From positions 1 to 10,689 of the forward strand of contig JASBTC010000129.1 of NCBI GenBank assembly GCA_030148625.1: a stretch of 10,689 nt of DNA. The letters are read 5' to 3'. This stretch comes from Sphingobium sp. GTDB lineage: Bacteria; Pseudomonadota; Alphaproteobacteria; Sphingomonadales; Sphingomonadaceae. Made by a program: the position numbers and the translations under genes. The notes under the pieces are model-generated. The model saw only the letters and a list, made by a program, of their open reading frames with translations, searched no databases and had not been told where the DNA came from. Below, piece after piece: positions 1 through 6,149 of the stretch. The number at the start of each line of letters is the position of its first letter. The stretch's first letter is position 1.

Positions 1-922
1 ACAGGATGCCGGTGAAGATGCCTGCGGCGAACACCAGGCTGGCCACGGCCAGGGCGTTGCCGGCATGGGCGTTGATCCGGTCCCTTTGCTGCTGGAGCGT
101 GGGATAGTTGATCATGATCGCGAGCGCGAAGCCCAGCATGAACAGGATGGCGAGCGGCAGCACGCCGAGGATCAGGCAGACCATCAGCACCGCGGTGAGC
201 AGGAAATTGACCCACATCAGGCGCGGGCGCCGGGCGCTGGCGTCGCCGGCATCCTGTGCCACGATCTCCTCGCCCGTCGCATCCTCGTCGACCGCATCGG
301 CGGGGAGCTGCGCCAGCCGGCGGCGCTCGCGAATGCCGAAGCGATAGGCGACGAACAGCACCCAGACGGCGGTCACGAGCATGGCCGGGATCAATCCGAC
401 GAACACGTCGCGCGGATCGAGATGCAGCGCGGTCGCGGCGCGTGCGGTCGGGCCGCCCCAGGGCAGGATGTTCATCACCGCGCCCGACATGATGATCAGG
501 CAGGCCATCATCCGCACGTCCATCTTCATATGCCGATAAAGCGGCAGCAGTGCGGAGGCGGTGATCATATAGGTGGTGGTGCCGTCGCCATCGAGCGAGA
601 CGAGCAGCGCGAGCACCGCGGTGCCGATGGTGATGCGCAGCGGATCGCCGTGCACGATGCGGACGATCGTCTTGATCAGCGGATCGAACAGCCCGACATC
701 GATCATCAGCCCGAAATAGAGGATGCCGAAGATCAGCATGACGCCGGTGGGGGCGAGTTCGCGCACGCCCGCGATCATCATGTCGCCAAGGCCCTGGGTG
801 AAGCCGGCCGCGATCGCGAACAGCGTCGGCACCAGGATCAGCGCGACGACCGCCGACAGCCGCTTGGTCATGATCAACGTCATGAAGGTCGCGACCATCG
901 TGAAGGCGAGTATTGCCAGCAT
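1..922 (-). CDS. CitMHS-family citrate/carboxylate:proton symporter (C-terminus beyond window)
   Basis: Inner-membrane secondary transporter of the CitMHS family, whose characterised members import metal-citrate complexes with protons. The visible 307 residues begin MLAILAFTMVATFM, a hydrophobic first helix typical of the family, followed by the conserved blocks LAPTGVML (57-64), YFGLMIDVGLFDPL (69-82), SLDGDGTTTYMIT (109-121) and ILPWGGPTARAAT (152-164). Alternating hydrophobic stretches indicate at least seven membrane helices. A charged loop at about 197-235, rich in Glu, Asp and Arg, separates the two halves. Family members run to about 430-450 residues, so roughly the last third lies before position 1. 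The start at 922 follows a purine-rich stretch (GGGGGAAAAGAGAGAG). It lies about 110 bp downstream of the GntR gene on the same strand and may be co-regulated with it. Family assignment is firm; citrate itself as substrate is not, and another di- or tricarboxylate is possible. Confidence 0.88.
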   Translation of the reverse strand, partial: MLAILAFTMVATFMTLIMTKRLSAVVALILVPTLFAIAAGFTQGLGDMMIAGVRELAPTGVMLIFGILYFGLMIDVGLFDPLIKTIVRIVHGDPLRITIGTAVLALLVSLDGDGTTTYMITASALLPLYRHMKMDVRMMACLIIMSGAVMNILPWGGPTARAATALHLDPRDVFVGLIPAMLVTAVWVLFVAYRFGIRERRRLAQLPADAVDEDATGEEIVAQDAGDASARRPRLMWVNFLLTAVLMVCLILGVLPLAILFMLGFALAIMINYPTLQQQRDRINAHAGNALAVASLVFAAGIFTGIL

Positions 923-998
923 CTCTCTCTTTTCCCCCGGCGGCGGCTGGCGCGTGCGTCGACCGCCCCGCCTTGTCATATGCTGCTTAGGGCCGCTC

Positions 999-1017
999 GC
1001 CTGTCATCAGCCTGTCA
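999..1017 (-). promoter_or_regulatory. Short direct repeat in the leader of the transporter gene
   Basis: On the minus strand the 8-mer TGACAGGC occurs twice, separated by TGA, giving an 11-bp period of about one helical turn. It lies in the 110 bp between the GntR stop and the transporter start. The upstream copy contains TTGACA, a perfect -35 word, but I see no convincing -10 at 16-18 bp. A weaker third copy with one inserted base lies at about 970-978. It could be a tandem activator site or a promoter element; function is inference. Confidence 0.3.
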
Positions 1018-1032
1018 AGAAAAGCGGGAGCG

Positions 1033-1920
1033 TTATCGATCGCGATCGGGCGGGAGAGTCTTCTTGGCGAGCCAGGCACCGGCGATATGATCGTGCGCGA
1101 AGCGTGCGGCATCGTCGTTGCGGCCGCGCTCGATCATGTCGAGCAATGCCAGATGGTCGCGGCATTGCTGTCCCAGCCGGCTGCGATCGATCGTTGCACG
1201 ATATTCGATCAGCCGCCTCAGGCGGTTCACCCGGCGGATCGCATCGAGGAAGAAGCCATTGTGCGACCAGCCGACGATGAGTTCGTGAAAGCGTGAATTG
1301 ATCTCGAACAACCGGTCGCGCGGCAATGTCATCATCTGCCCGTCGAGCAGGTCGCGCTGCTGCTGTCGTGCCGCCTGCAACGCATCCGTGTCCGGCCGAT
1401 ATCCCGGCTGACGCAAGGCTTCCGCCTCGATCGATGCGCGAAAGCGATAGATTTCCTCATAATCGCTGGTGCTCGATATGATCGGCTGGAATTCCCAGCC
1501 ATGGCCGGGCAGGCGGATGACCCAGCCTTCCTCGGCGATCTGTGCCAGCAGCACCTGCAACCGGATCCGCGTCGCGCCATAGAGCCGGATCAGCTCGTTC
1601 TCGCTGACGCGCGCGGGCAATTTGCCCGAGAGCCAATCCTCGGCGATCGTGAAATAGAGTTGATCCTCCTGGCCGTCGCCAGCGGATGGCGGCGGCGGAT
1701 CGTCGGCGACCGTCGCGGCGACGAAGAAACCGCGATTGGGATGGAAGACGACCGTGCCGGTGTCGGCGAGCATCTTCAGCGCCGCGGTGACGGGCGCGCG
1801 AGAAACCTTGAAGAGATTGGCCAGGTCCTGGGCGACAAGATGGTGTCCCTCGGCCAGGCCGGCCTCGCGGACATGCGAAACGATCTGTTTGGCGATCCGC
1901 GCCGATAGCCTTTCCTTCAT
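1033..1920 (-). CDS. GntR-family regulator with two winged helices and an FCD ligand domain
   Basis: Cytoplasmic DNA-binding regulator, 295 residues from the chosen start. Residues 1-70 form a GntR winged helix (HHLVAQDLANLFKVSRAPVT around 26-45, then a wing ending FFVA). Residues 86-147 look like a second winged helix (IAEDWLSGKLPA, ENELIRLYGATRIRLQVLL, EEGWV, GWEF). Residues about 153-285 are an FCD-type helical effector domain with FHELI at 211-215, H256 and H278. FCD proteins bind small carboxylates, often through a metal held by one Asp and three His; here the usual Asp of DxxFH is N208. An in-frame ATG at 1971 would add 17 residues, but its SD-like GGAAG abuts the codon, whereas the ATG at 1920 has AGGA six bases upstream and begins MKERLSARI, a usual family N-terminus. 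It is divergent from operon A and upstream of the transporter, so it probably controls both. Confidence 0.88.
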   Translation of the reverse strand: MKERLSARIAKQIVSHVREAGLAEGHHLVAQDLANLFKVSRAPVTAALKMLADTGTVVFHPNRGFFVAATVADDPPPPSAGDGQEDQLYFTIAEDWLSGKLPARVSENELIRLYGATRIRLQVLLAQIAEEGWVIRLPGHGWEFQPIISSTSDYEEIYRFRASIEAEALRQPGYRPDTDALQAARQQQRDLLDGQMMTLPRDRLFEINSRFHELIVGWSHNGFFLDAIRRVNRLRRLIEYRATIDRSRLGQQCRDHLALLDMIERGRNDDAARFAHDHIAGAWLAKKTLPPDRDR

Positions 1921-1988
1921 TCCGTTTCCTGTCCGAACCGCCAGCACCTGCCATGGCACATTCCGCGGCATCTTCCAAAATTGTTCAC

Positions 1989-2006
1989 TTGTAATTTAAA
2001 ATGCAA
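1989..2006. promoter_or_regulatory. Candidate GntR operator in the divergent promoter region
   Basis: An imperfect 18-bp palindrome of form TTGnAnTTTAAAnTnCAA, with 14 of 18 positions symmetric and centred on TTTAAA. It lies in an AT-rich island (about 1976-2013) in otherwise GC-rich DNA, between the divergent GntR gene and the dehydrogenase operon. Its size, symmetry and position, 35 bp before the dehydrogenase ATG, suit a dimeric regulator, and its AT-richness suits a promoter. Binding by the adjacent GntR protein is inference. I could not assign clean -35/-10 pairs in either direction. Confidence 0.4.
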
Positions 2007-2041
2007 TATGACATCTGGCCGTGACCATAAGGGACACAGCC

Positions 2042-3097
2042 ATGCAAATCCTGATTCTGCCCGGCGACGGGATCGGCCCCGAAATCGCGGACGCGACTTT
2101 ATCGGTCCTGCGCATGGCCAACGAAACGCTTCAACTCGGACTGGAACTCGAGGAACGCGCGATCGGGCTGGCAAGCCTGGCGGCACAGGGAACGACGCTG
2201 CCGGATGAAGTGCTCGCACGCATCCGTGCGGTCGATGGCGTGATATTGGGGCCGGTATCGCATTATGACTATCCGCCGCGCGCAGAGGGCGGCATCAATC
2301 CGTCCGCCGAACTGCGCACGGTGTTCGAGCTTTACGCCAATATCCGCCCGTGCCGGTCGCGTGCCGATCTCTCGATCCTCCGCAAGCCGATGGATCTGGT
2401 GATCGTGCGCGAGAATACGGAGGGCTTCTACGCCGATCGCAACATGTTTGCCGGGCCGGGCGAATTCATGCCCGACGCAGATACCGCGCTGGCGATCCGC
2501 AAGATCACCGCGCGCGGCTCCAGCCGCGTCGCGCGCGCCGCCTTTGCGCTGGCGCGCGAACGGCGGCGGACGGTCCATGCCGTCCACAAGGCGAATGTGC
2601 TCAAGCTCACCGACGGGCTGTTCCTGCGCGAAGTGCGCAAGGTGGCGGCGGACTTCCCCGATGTGGTGCTGAAGGAGACGATCGTCGATGCGGCGGCGGC
2701 CCTGCTCATCCGCACCCCCGACATGTTCGACGTGATCGTCACCACCAACATGTTTGGCGACATCCTCTCCGACGAGGCGTCGGAACTGACCGGCAGCCTC
2801 GGGCTGGGCGGATCGATCAATGCCGGCGACGATATCTGCGTCGCCCAGGCGCAGCACGGTTCGGCGCCGGATATTGCGGGGCAGGGCGTCGCGAACCCGA
2901 CGTCGCTGATCCTGTCCGCCGCGATGCTGCTCGACTGGCTCGCGCGCCGCCATGCGCGGCCCGATCTGGCGGAGGCGGCCAGGCGGATCGACGCCGCGGT
3001 CGAGACCGCGCTGGCCGATCCGGCGAGCCGGACCCGCGATATCGGCGGCACGCTGGGCACCGCCGATTTCACCCGGGCGGTGTGCGGGGCGCTGTGA
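2042..3097 (+). CDS. Isocitrate/isopropylmalate-type beta-decarboxylating dehydrogenase, substrate unknown
   Basis: Cytoplasmic NAD-type dehydrogenase of 351 residues that should oxidise a 2-hydroxy-3-carboxylate and release CO2 to give a 2-oxoacid. Family marks are LPGDGIGPE (6-14), ELRTVFELYANIRP (90-103), VRENTEGFY (122-130) with R123 and Y130, VHKAN (181-185) with K183, D216, and the signature NMFGDILSDEASELTGSLGL (236-255) with metal-ligand candidates D240 and D244. HGSAPDIAG (272-280) carries Asp-Ile where NADP isocitrate dehydrogenases carry Lys-Tyr, which predicts NAD+. The substrate loop reads INPSAELR: it lacks the SxN of isocitrate dehydrogenase and the Glu-x-x-Leu-Leu of isopropylmalate dehydrogenase. 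The ATG at 2042 is preceded by AAGGGA with seven bases spacing; a GTG at 2021 is less likely. It is the first gene of operon A, overlapping the next by one base. It is unlikely to be leuB or icd because of this loop and the catabolic neighbours. Confidence 0.85.
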   Translation: MQILILPGDGIGPEIADATLSVLRMANETLQLGLELEERAIGLASLAAQGTTLPDEVLARIRAVDGVILGPVSHYDYPPRAEGGINPSAELRTVFELYANIRPCRSRADLSILRKPMDLVIVRENTEGFYADRNMFAGPGEFMPDADTALAIRKITARGSSRVARAAFALARERRRTVHAVHKANVLKLTDGLFLREVRKVAADFPDVVLKETIVDAAAALLIRTPDMFDVIVTTNMFGDILSDEASELTGSLGLGGSINAGDDICVAQAQHGSAPDIAGQGVANPTSLILSAAMLLDWLARRHARPDLAEAARRIDAAVETALADPASRTRDIGGTLGTADFTRAVCGAL

Positions 3098-4425
3098 TGT
3101 TCGTTTCGATCGATCCGGCCGATGGCCGCGAACTGGCGCGGTTCGCACCGCATGACGCCGACGCGATCGAGCGGGCGCTGGAGACGGCTGCGGCCGCGCA
3201 GGCATCATGGCGTTTCGTGCCGGTGGCGGAGCGGGCGGAGCTGCTCGACGCGATGGCGGCCGTCCTCCGTGCGCGCAAGCCGGCGCTGGCCCGGCTGATC
3301 ACGCTCGAAATGGGCAAGCCCATCGCCGAGGCCGAGGCCGAGGTCGAGAAATGCGCGCTCAACTGCGATTTCTACGCGCGTTCGGCCCCCGCCATGCTGG
3401 CCGACCGGCAAGTGACCGATATGGGCCGGGTGGTGTTCGAGCCGCTCGGTACGATCCTGGCGATCATGCCCTGGAACTATCCCTTGTGGCAGGTCTTCCG
3501 CTTTCTCGCCCCGGCGCTTGCGGCGGGCAATGCCGCGATCCTGAAACATGCCGCCAATGTGCCGCAATGCGCACTGGCGATCGCCGAGGTCATGATCAAG
3601 GCGGGATGCCCCGATGGGCTGTTCCATAGCCTGCTGATCGATCCAGCCGAGGTAGAGACGCTGATCGCCGACGATCGGATCGCCGCGGTCACGCTTACCG
3701 GATCGACGCAGGTGGGTGCGATCGTCGCCGCGCAGGCCGGCCGCGCGATCAAGAAGCTCGTGCTCGAACTGGGCGGATCGGATCCCTTCATCGTCCTCGC
3801 CGATGCCGATCTGGATCGTGCGGCAGAGGCGGCGGTGAAGGCGCGTTTCATCAATGCGGGGCAGAGCTGCGTCAACGCCAAGCGCTTCATCGTGGTCGAC
3901 GCCATCGCCGACGCCTTTGTCGATCGTTTCGTCGCGGCGTGCCGGACGGTCGAGATCGGACCGATGGCGCGCGCCAATCTGCGCGACGCGCTCCACGCTC
4001 AGGTCGCGCGCACGCTGGCGGCGGGCGGTTGGCTCCGGCTCGGCGGTGCGCCCGGTCCCGGCCCCGGGTTCCATTATCCGCCCACGGTGATCGATCATGT
4101 GACGCCCGATATGGCGGCGGGGTGCGAGGAGACGTTCGGCCCGCTCGCGGCGATCATGCGCGTGCCCGACGAGGATGCGGCGATCGGCCTCGCCAACGCG
4201 ACCGAGTTCGGCCTGGGGGCATCGCTATGGACGCGCGACGTCGAACGCGCGGACAGGCTGGCGCGGCGGATCGATGCCGGCGCGGTGTTCGTCAATGCGA
4301 TCGTTGCTTCGGATCCGCGCCTGCCGTTCGGCGGCATCAAGAAATCGGGTTATGGCCGCGAACTCGGCGAAGCCGGGCTCCGCGAATTCACCAATATGAA
4401 GACACTCTGGAGCGAACGCCGATGA
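3097..4425 (+). CDS. Aldehyde dehydrogenase, succinate-semialdehyde (Sad/YneI) type
   Basis: NAD(P)+-dependent aldehyde dehydrogenase of 442 residues that oxidises an aldehyde, probably a short omega-carboxy semialdehyde, to the acid. Catalytic features are MPWNYPLWQ with N127, K150 in ILKHAANVP (cofactor binding), LTGSTQVG (200-207), LELGGSDPF with general base E224, GQSCVNAKRF with nucleophile C258, EETFGP (344-349), and a C-terminal LPFGGIKKSGYGREL. Block by block it resembles E. coli Sad/YneI, including the GSDPF motif. It is short: after the catalytic Cys, FVAACRTVEIGPMA (278-291) is about ten residues shorter than the Sad segment that normally contains GDPxDExxxLGPMA. The reading frame is intact there, so this looks like a genuine loop deletion. 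The start ATG overlaps the dehydrogenase stop by one base (TGATG), indicating translational coupling. The exact aldehyde is inference. Confidence 0.9.
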   Translation: MFVSIDPADGRELARFAPHDADAIERALETAAAAQASWRFVPVAERAELLDAMAAVLRARKPALARLITLEMGKPIAEAEAEVEKCALNCDFYARSAPAMLADRQVTDMGRVVFEPLGTILAIMPWNYPLWQVFRFLAPALAAGNAAILKHAANVPQCALAIAEVMIKAGCPDGLFHSLLIDPAEVETLIADDRIAAVTLTGSTQVGAIVAAQAGRAIKKLVLELGGSDPFIVLADADLDRAAEAAVKARFINAGQSCVNAKRFIVVDAIADAFVDRFVAACRTVEIGPMARANLRDALHAQVARTLAAGGWLRLGGAPGPGPGFHYPPTVIDHVTPDMAAGCEETFGPLAAIMRVPDEDAAIGLANATEFGLGASLWTRDVERADRLARRIDAGAVFVNAIVASDPRLPFGGIKKSGYGRELGEAGLREFTNMKTLWSERR

Positions 4426-4829
4426 CCGCGAAACCCGCCATTCTCCATCCCGCTGTCTTGCCGGTGAAGGATCGCGGCAACGGGATCCGCACAACGCCGC
4501 TGGTGACCGCCGGCGTGGGATCGACGCAGATGCTCAACGGCATCACCACGCTCGATCCCGGCGCGGCGGTGCCGCTGCATTTCCACAATTGCGAGGAAAG
4601 CGTGCTGCTTCTCACCGGCGACGCGATCGCGACGATCGACGGGATCGAGCATCGGCTTGTTGCGGGCGATACGAGCTGGATCCCGGCGGGTGTGCCGCAC
4701 TTCTTTCGCAACGTCTCGGCGTCAGAGCCTATGTCGATCTTCTGGACCTATGCATCGATCGACGCGACCCGCACCATCGTAGCGACCGGGGTCACGACGC
4801 GGATCGATGAGGAGCATGGGGCGGGCTAA
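4422..4829 (+). CDS. Small single-domain cupin protein
   Basis: A 135-residue beta-barrel cupin. Motif 1 is G-AAVPL-HFH-NCEE-SVLLLTG at about 47-66, supplying two His and a Glu as metal ligands. Motif 2, G-DTSWI-PAG-VP-HFF-RN at about 84-99, fits the G(X)5PXG(X)2H(X)3N pattern exactly and supplies the third His. A metal site is therefore expected. Such small cupins include isomerases, decarboxylases, dioxygenases and proteins with no known reaction; nothing in the sequence chooses between them. It starts in an ATGA overlap with the aldehyde dehydrogenase stop and is the last gene of operon A, so it probably acts on an intermediate of the same route. No signal peptide or membrane helix is visible. 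Confidence 0.82.
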   Translation: MTAKPAILHPAVLPVKDRGNGIRTTPLVTAGVGSTQMLNGITTLDPGAAVPLHFHNCEESVLLLTGDAIATIDGIEHRLVAGDTSWIPAGVPHFFRNVSASEPMSIFWTYASIDATRTIVATGVTTRIDEEHGAG

Positions 4830-4836
4830 GCCCTTT
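4823..4836 (+). terminator. Weak hairpin over the cupin stop codon, possible terminator
   Basis: GGGC, then the TAA stop codon as loop, then GCCC, followed by TTT. The stem is only four G-C pairs and the T-run three bases, so as an intrinsic terminator it is marginal. It occupies almost the whole 10-bp gap between the convergent cupin and LysR genes, where no better terminator exists. Confidence 0.25.
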
Positions 4837-4839
4837 CCG

Positions 4840-5775
4840 TCAGGCACTCTTTGGCAGATCGCCCGGCCAATCACCGAGGGCGACGAGTTCCTGTATCGTT
4901 TTACGAAGCACCGCTTCGACGGCGGCGCAGGCGCTGCCTTCCGGATCGCCGTTGCGCACGAGCACGACCGCACGATGAATCTGTGGATCGACGATCTCCC
5001 GGGCGACGACTTCGCCGCGCCGCCATTCCTGCAAGAATGCGGGCGGTGTCAGGATCGCATGCGCCCGCCGTTCCTTCACCAGATCGAGGATGCCGCCGAG
5101 CGAATCGAGCTCATATTCGACCTTCAGGTCATGGTGCTGCGCGCTTGCCTGCGCGGATATGAAGGCGCGTGCATTGTTGCTGCCGGAGGGGAGGGCGAGG
5201 GGAAGTCCGGCGAGCGCGCCGAAGCGGATCGTCGCTTCGTCCGTGCGCTCATGTGCGGGCGACACCAGGTAAAAACTTTCCCTGACCAGCTGGGATTCCT
5301 GATCCGAGCCGTTCCACGGTCGATAGAGAACGGCCAGGTCCAGCCGGCCATTGGCGAGCCAATCCTCCAGATACCCCGTCATCGCATCGACGATGCGGAT
5401 CGAAATCCGCGGCAGTTCCTTCTTGCCCGCGCTGAGCAATGGGCCCGCCAGCACGCGCGCAGCACCCGAGGGAATCCCGATCGATACGATTCCGCTCGGG
5501 TTCGCGCGTTCCTCGCCGACCTCACGCTCGGCGAGTGCGAGCTGGCCGAAGATGATCCGCGCATGATCGAGCAGCTTGGCCCCGGCGACGGTCGGGCGGA
5601 CGCCGTCGGCCTCGCGCACGAACAGCTTCACGCCCAGATGCTCTTCGAGCCGCCTGACGTGCAGGCTGAGCGCGCTCTGTGCGACGTTCAGCCGCGCCGA
5701 TGCCCTGGTGAAGCTGCCTGCCTCTGCGACACCCCTAAAATAGCGGAGCTGGCGAAAGTCGATCATTCCCACCAT
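4840..5775 (-). CDS. LysR-type transcriptional regulator (Nac/Cbl-like)
   Basis: DNA-binding regulator of about 311 residues. The N-terminal winged helix spans about 4-62 (MIDFRQLRYF, GSFTRASARLNVAQSALSLHVRRLEE in two adjoining blocks, LFVREADGVRPTVAG), followed by a linker helix and a periplasmic-binding-protein-like effector domain starting near GIVSIGIPSGAARVLAGPLL. That stretch and the READG/RTKRG-type wing resemble Nac-like LysR proteins. Possible starts are TTG 5781, ATG 5775 and ATG 5766; none has a strong Shine-Dalgarno. The homology-based N-terminus MIDFRQLRYF would favour 5766, and I give 5775 as a compromise. It is divergent from operon B across a palindrome-rich region, the classical LysR layout, so it most likely controls the amidase-lyase-CoA-transferase operon and itself. 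It converges with the cupin gene with only 10 bp between stops. Confidence 0.9.
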   Translation of the reverse strand: MVGMIDFRQLRYFRGVAEAGSFTRASARLNVAQSALSLHVRRLEEHLGVKLFVREADGVRPTVAGAKLLDHARIIFGQLALAEREVGEERANPSGIVSIGIPSGAARVLAGPLLSAGKKELPRISIRIVDAMTGYLEDWLANGRLDLAVLYRPWNGSDQESQLVRESFYLVSPAHERTDEATIRFGALAGLPLALPSGSNNARAFISAQASAQHHDLKVEYELDSLGGILDLVKERRAHAILTPPAFLQEWRRGEVVAREIVDPQIHRAVVLVRNGDPEGSACAAVEAVLRKTIQELVALGDWPGDLPKSA

Positions 5776-5807
5776 GTCCAAATGCCATCGGAAATCGAGA
5801 TTGAGGG

Positions 5808-5842
5808 TATTTCAGAATCCCTCGGAAATACATGAAATTCTG
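5808..5842. promoter_or_regulatory. Interlocked inverted repeats, candidate LysR binding site
   Basis: TATTTC (5808-5813) and GAAATA (5825-5830) form a perfect inverted repeat with an 11-bp spacer, matching the dyad size of LysR T-N11-A boxes. Interlocked with it, CAGAAT (5813-5818) and ATTCTG (5837-5842) form a second perfect inverted repeat. The site begins 33 bp from the LysR ATG and lies about 155 bp before the first gene of operon B. Recognition by the adjacent LysR protein is inferred from position and symmetry. Confidence 0.5.
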
Positions 5843-5853
5843 GCGTATCAGGC

Positions 5854-5877
5854 GATATGCATATCTCGTTTCGAGAT
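5854..5877. promoter_or_regulatory. Overlapping palindrome and hairpin in the LysR/operon B intergenic region
   Basis: GATATGCATATC (5854-5865) is a perfect 12-bp palindrome. It overlaps ATCTCG-TTT-CGAGAT (5863-5877), a perfect 6-bp stem with a 3-base loop. No T-run follows, so a terminator is unlikely. Together with the upstream repeats, this 70-bp stretch is the most symmetric DNA in the window. It could hold the activation half-site of the LysR operator or an RNA leader hairpin. Confidence 0.38.
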
Positions 5878-5949
5878 GATCCTTTGCACGAAGCGCTATT
5901 TGCTCGCGCATGGTCGGGATCCTAATCTGCGCGCAGAACGCCCGCGTCG

Positions 5950-5962
5950 TGCCAACACGGCA
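5950..5962. promoter_or_regulatory. Short inverted repeat in the operon B leader
   Basis: TGCC-N5-GGCA, a short perfect inverted repeat about 35 bp before the start codon of the first operon B gene. It is the right size for a weak operator or leader hairpin, but repeats this short are common by chance in GC-rich DNA. Confidence 0.2.
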
Positions 5963-5996
5963 TGCAGGGCGTCCCCGAACTGGCGGAGAGGCGAAG

Positions 5997-6149
5997 ATGG
6001 CACTGGCCGGGATCGACCTGGACGAACTGCAACGGCTTGCCGTCGAAGAGCTCGGTGAGGATGTGCGGAGCGAAGCGCTCCACCTTGTGGCGGTGATCAT
6101 CGCGCATGTCGGCGACATGACGATCCCGGACGACGAGGCTGGCGCATGA
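5997..6149 (+). CDS. 50-residue GatC/AtzG-like putative amidase partner protein
   Basis: A small acidic protein with two predicted amphipathic helices, LDELQRLAVEEL (8-19) and ALHLVAVIIAHV (27-38), and the tail MTIPDDEAGA. The start is well supported: GGAGAGG at 5985-5991 lies five bases before the ATG, and the stop overlaps the amidase start (ATGA). A tiny helical gene translationally coupled to an amidase is the arrangement of AtzG-AtzE, where the GatC-like AtzG is needed for a stable amidase complex, and of GatC-GatA. The tail (hydrophobic, Pro, then an acidic cluster) is reminiscent of AtzG-type (DUF4089) proteins. Similarity is too short to be firm and it is smaller than GatC (about 95) or AtzG (about 68). 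An upstream in-frame ATG at 5910 would give 79 residues but lacks an equally good ribosome site. Function as amidase subunit is inference. Confidence 0.62.
   Translation: MALAGIDLDELQRLAVEELGEDVRSEALHLVAVIIAHVGDMTIPDDEAGA

Noticed and set aside
1036..1049. Clustered GATC/CGATCG words, here and elsewhere (for example around 811-820 and 4621-4650)
   Set aside because: They are spread through coding regions as Asp-Arg, Ile-Ala and similar codons and look like a genome-wide word bias rather than an origin or a regulatory array; counts were not computed.
65..1090. Long plus-strand open frame rich in His, Asp, Gln and Arg
   Set aside because: It is antisense to the clear CitMHS transporter and has the low-complexity composition typical of the reverse frame of GC-rich membrane genes, with no recognisable domain.
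2042..3097. Housekeeping icd or leuB
   Set aside because: The substrate loop lacks the hallmark residues of both enzymes, and the neighbours are catabolic rather than leucine biosynthesis or TCA-cycle genes.
2099..3208. Minus-strand frame of 369 codons opposite the dehydrogenase
   Set aside because: It is an Arg/Ala/Gly-rich reverse frame; the plus strand carries an intact dehydrogenase with all catalytic motifs and a good ribosome site.
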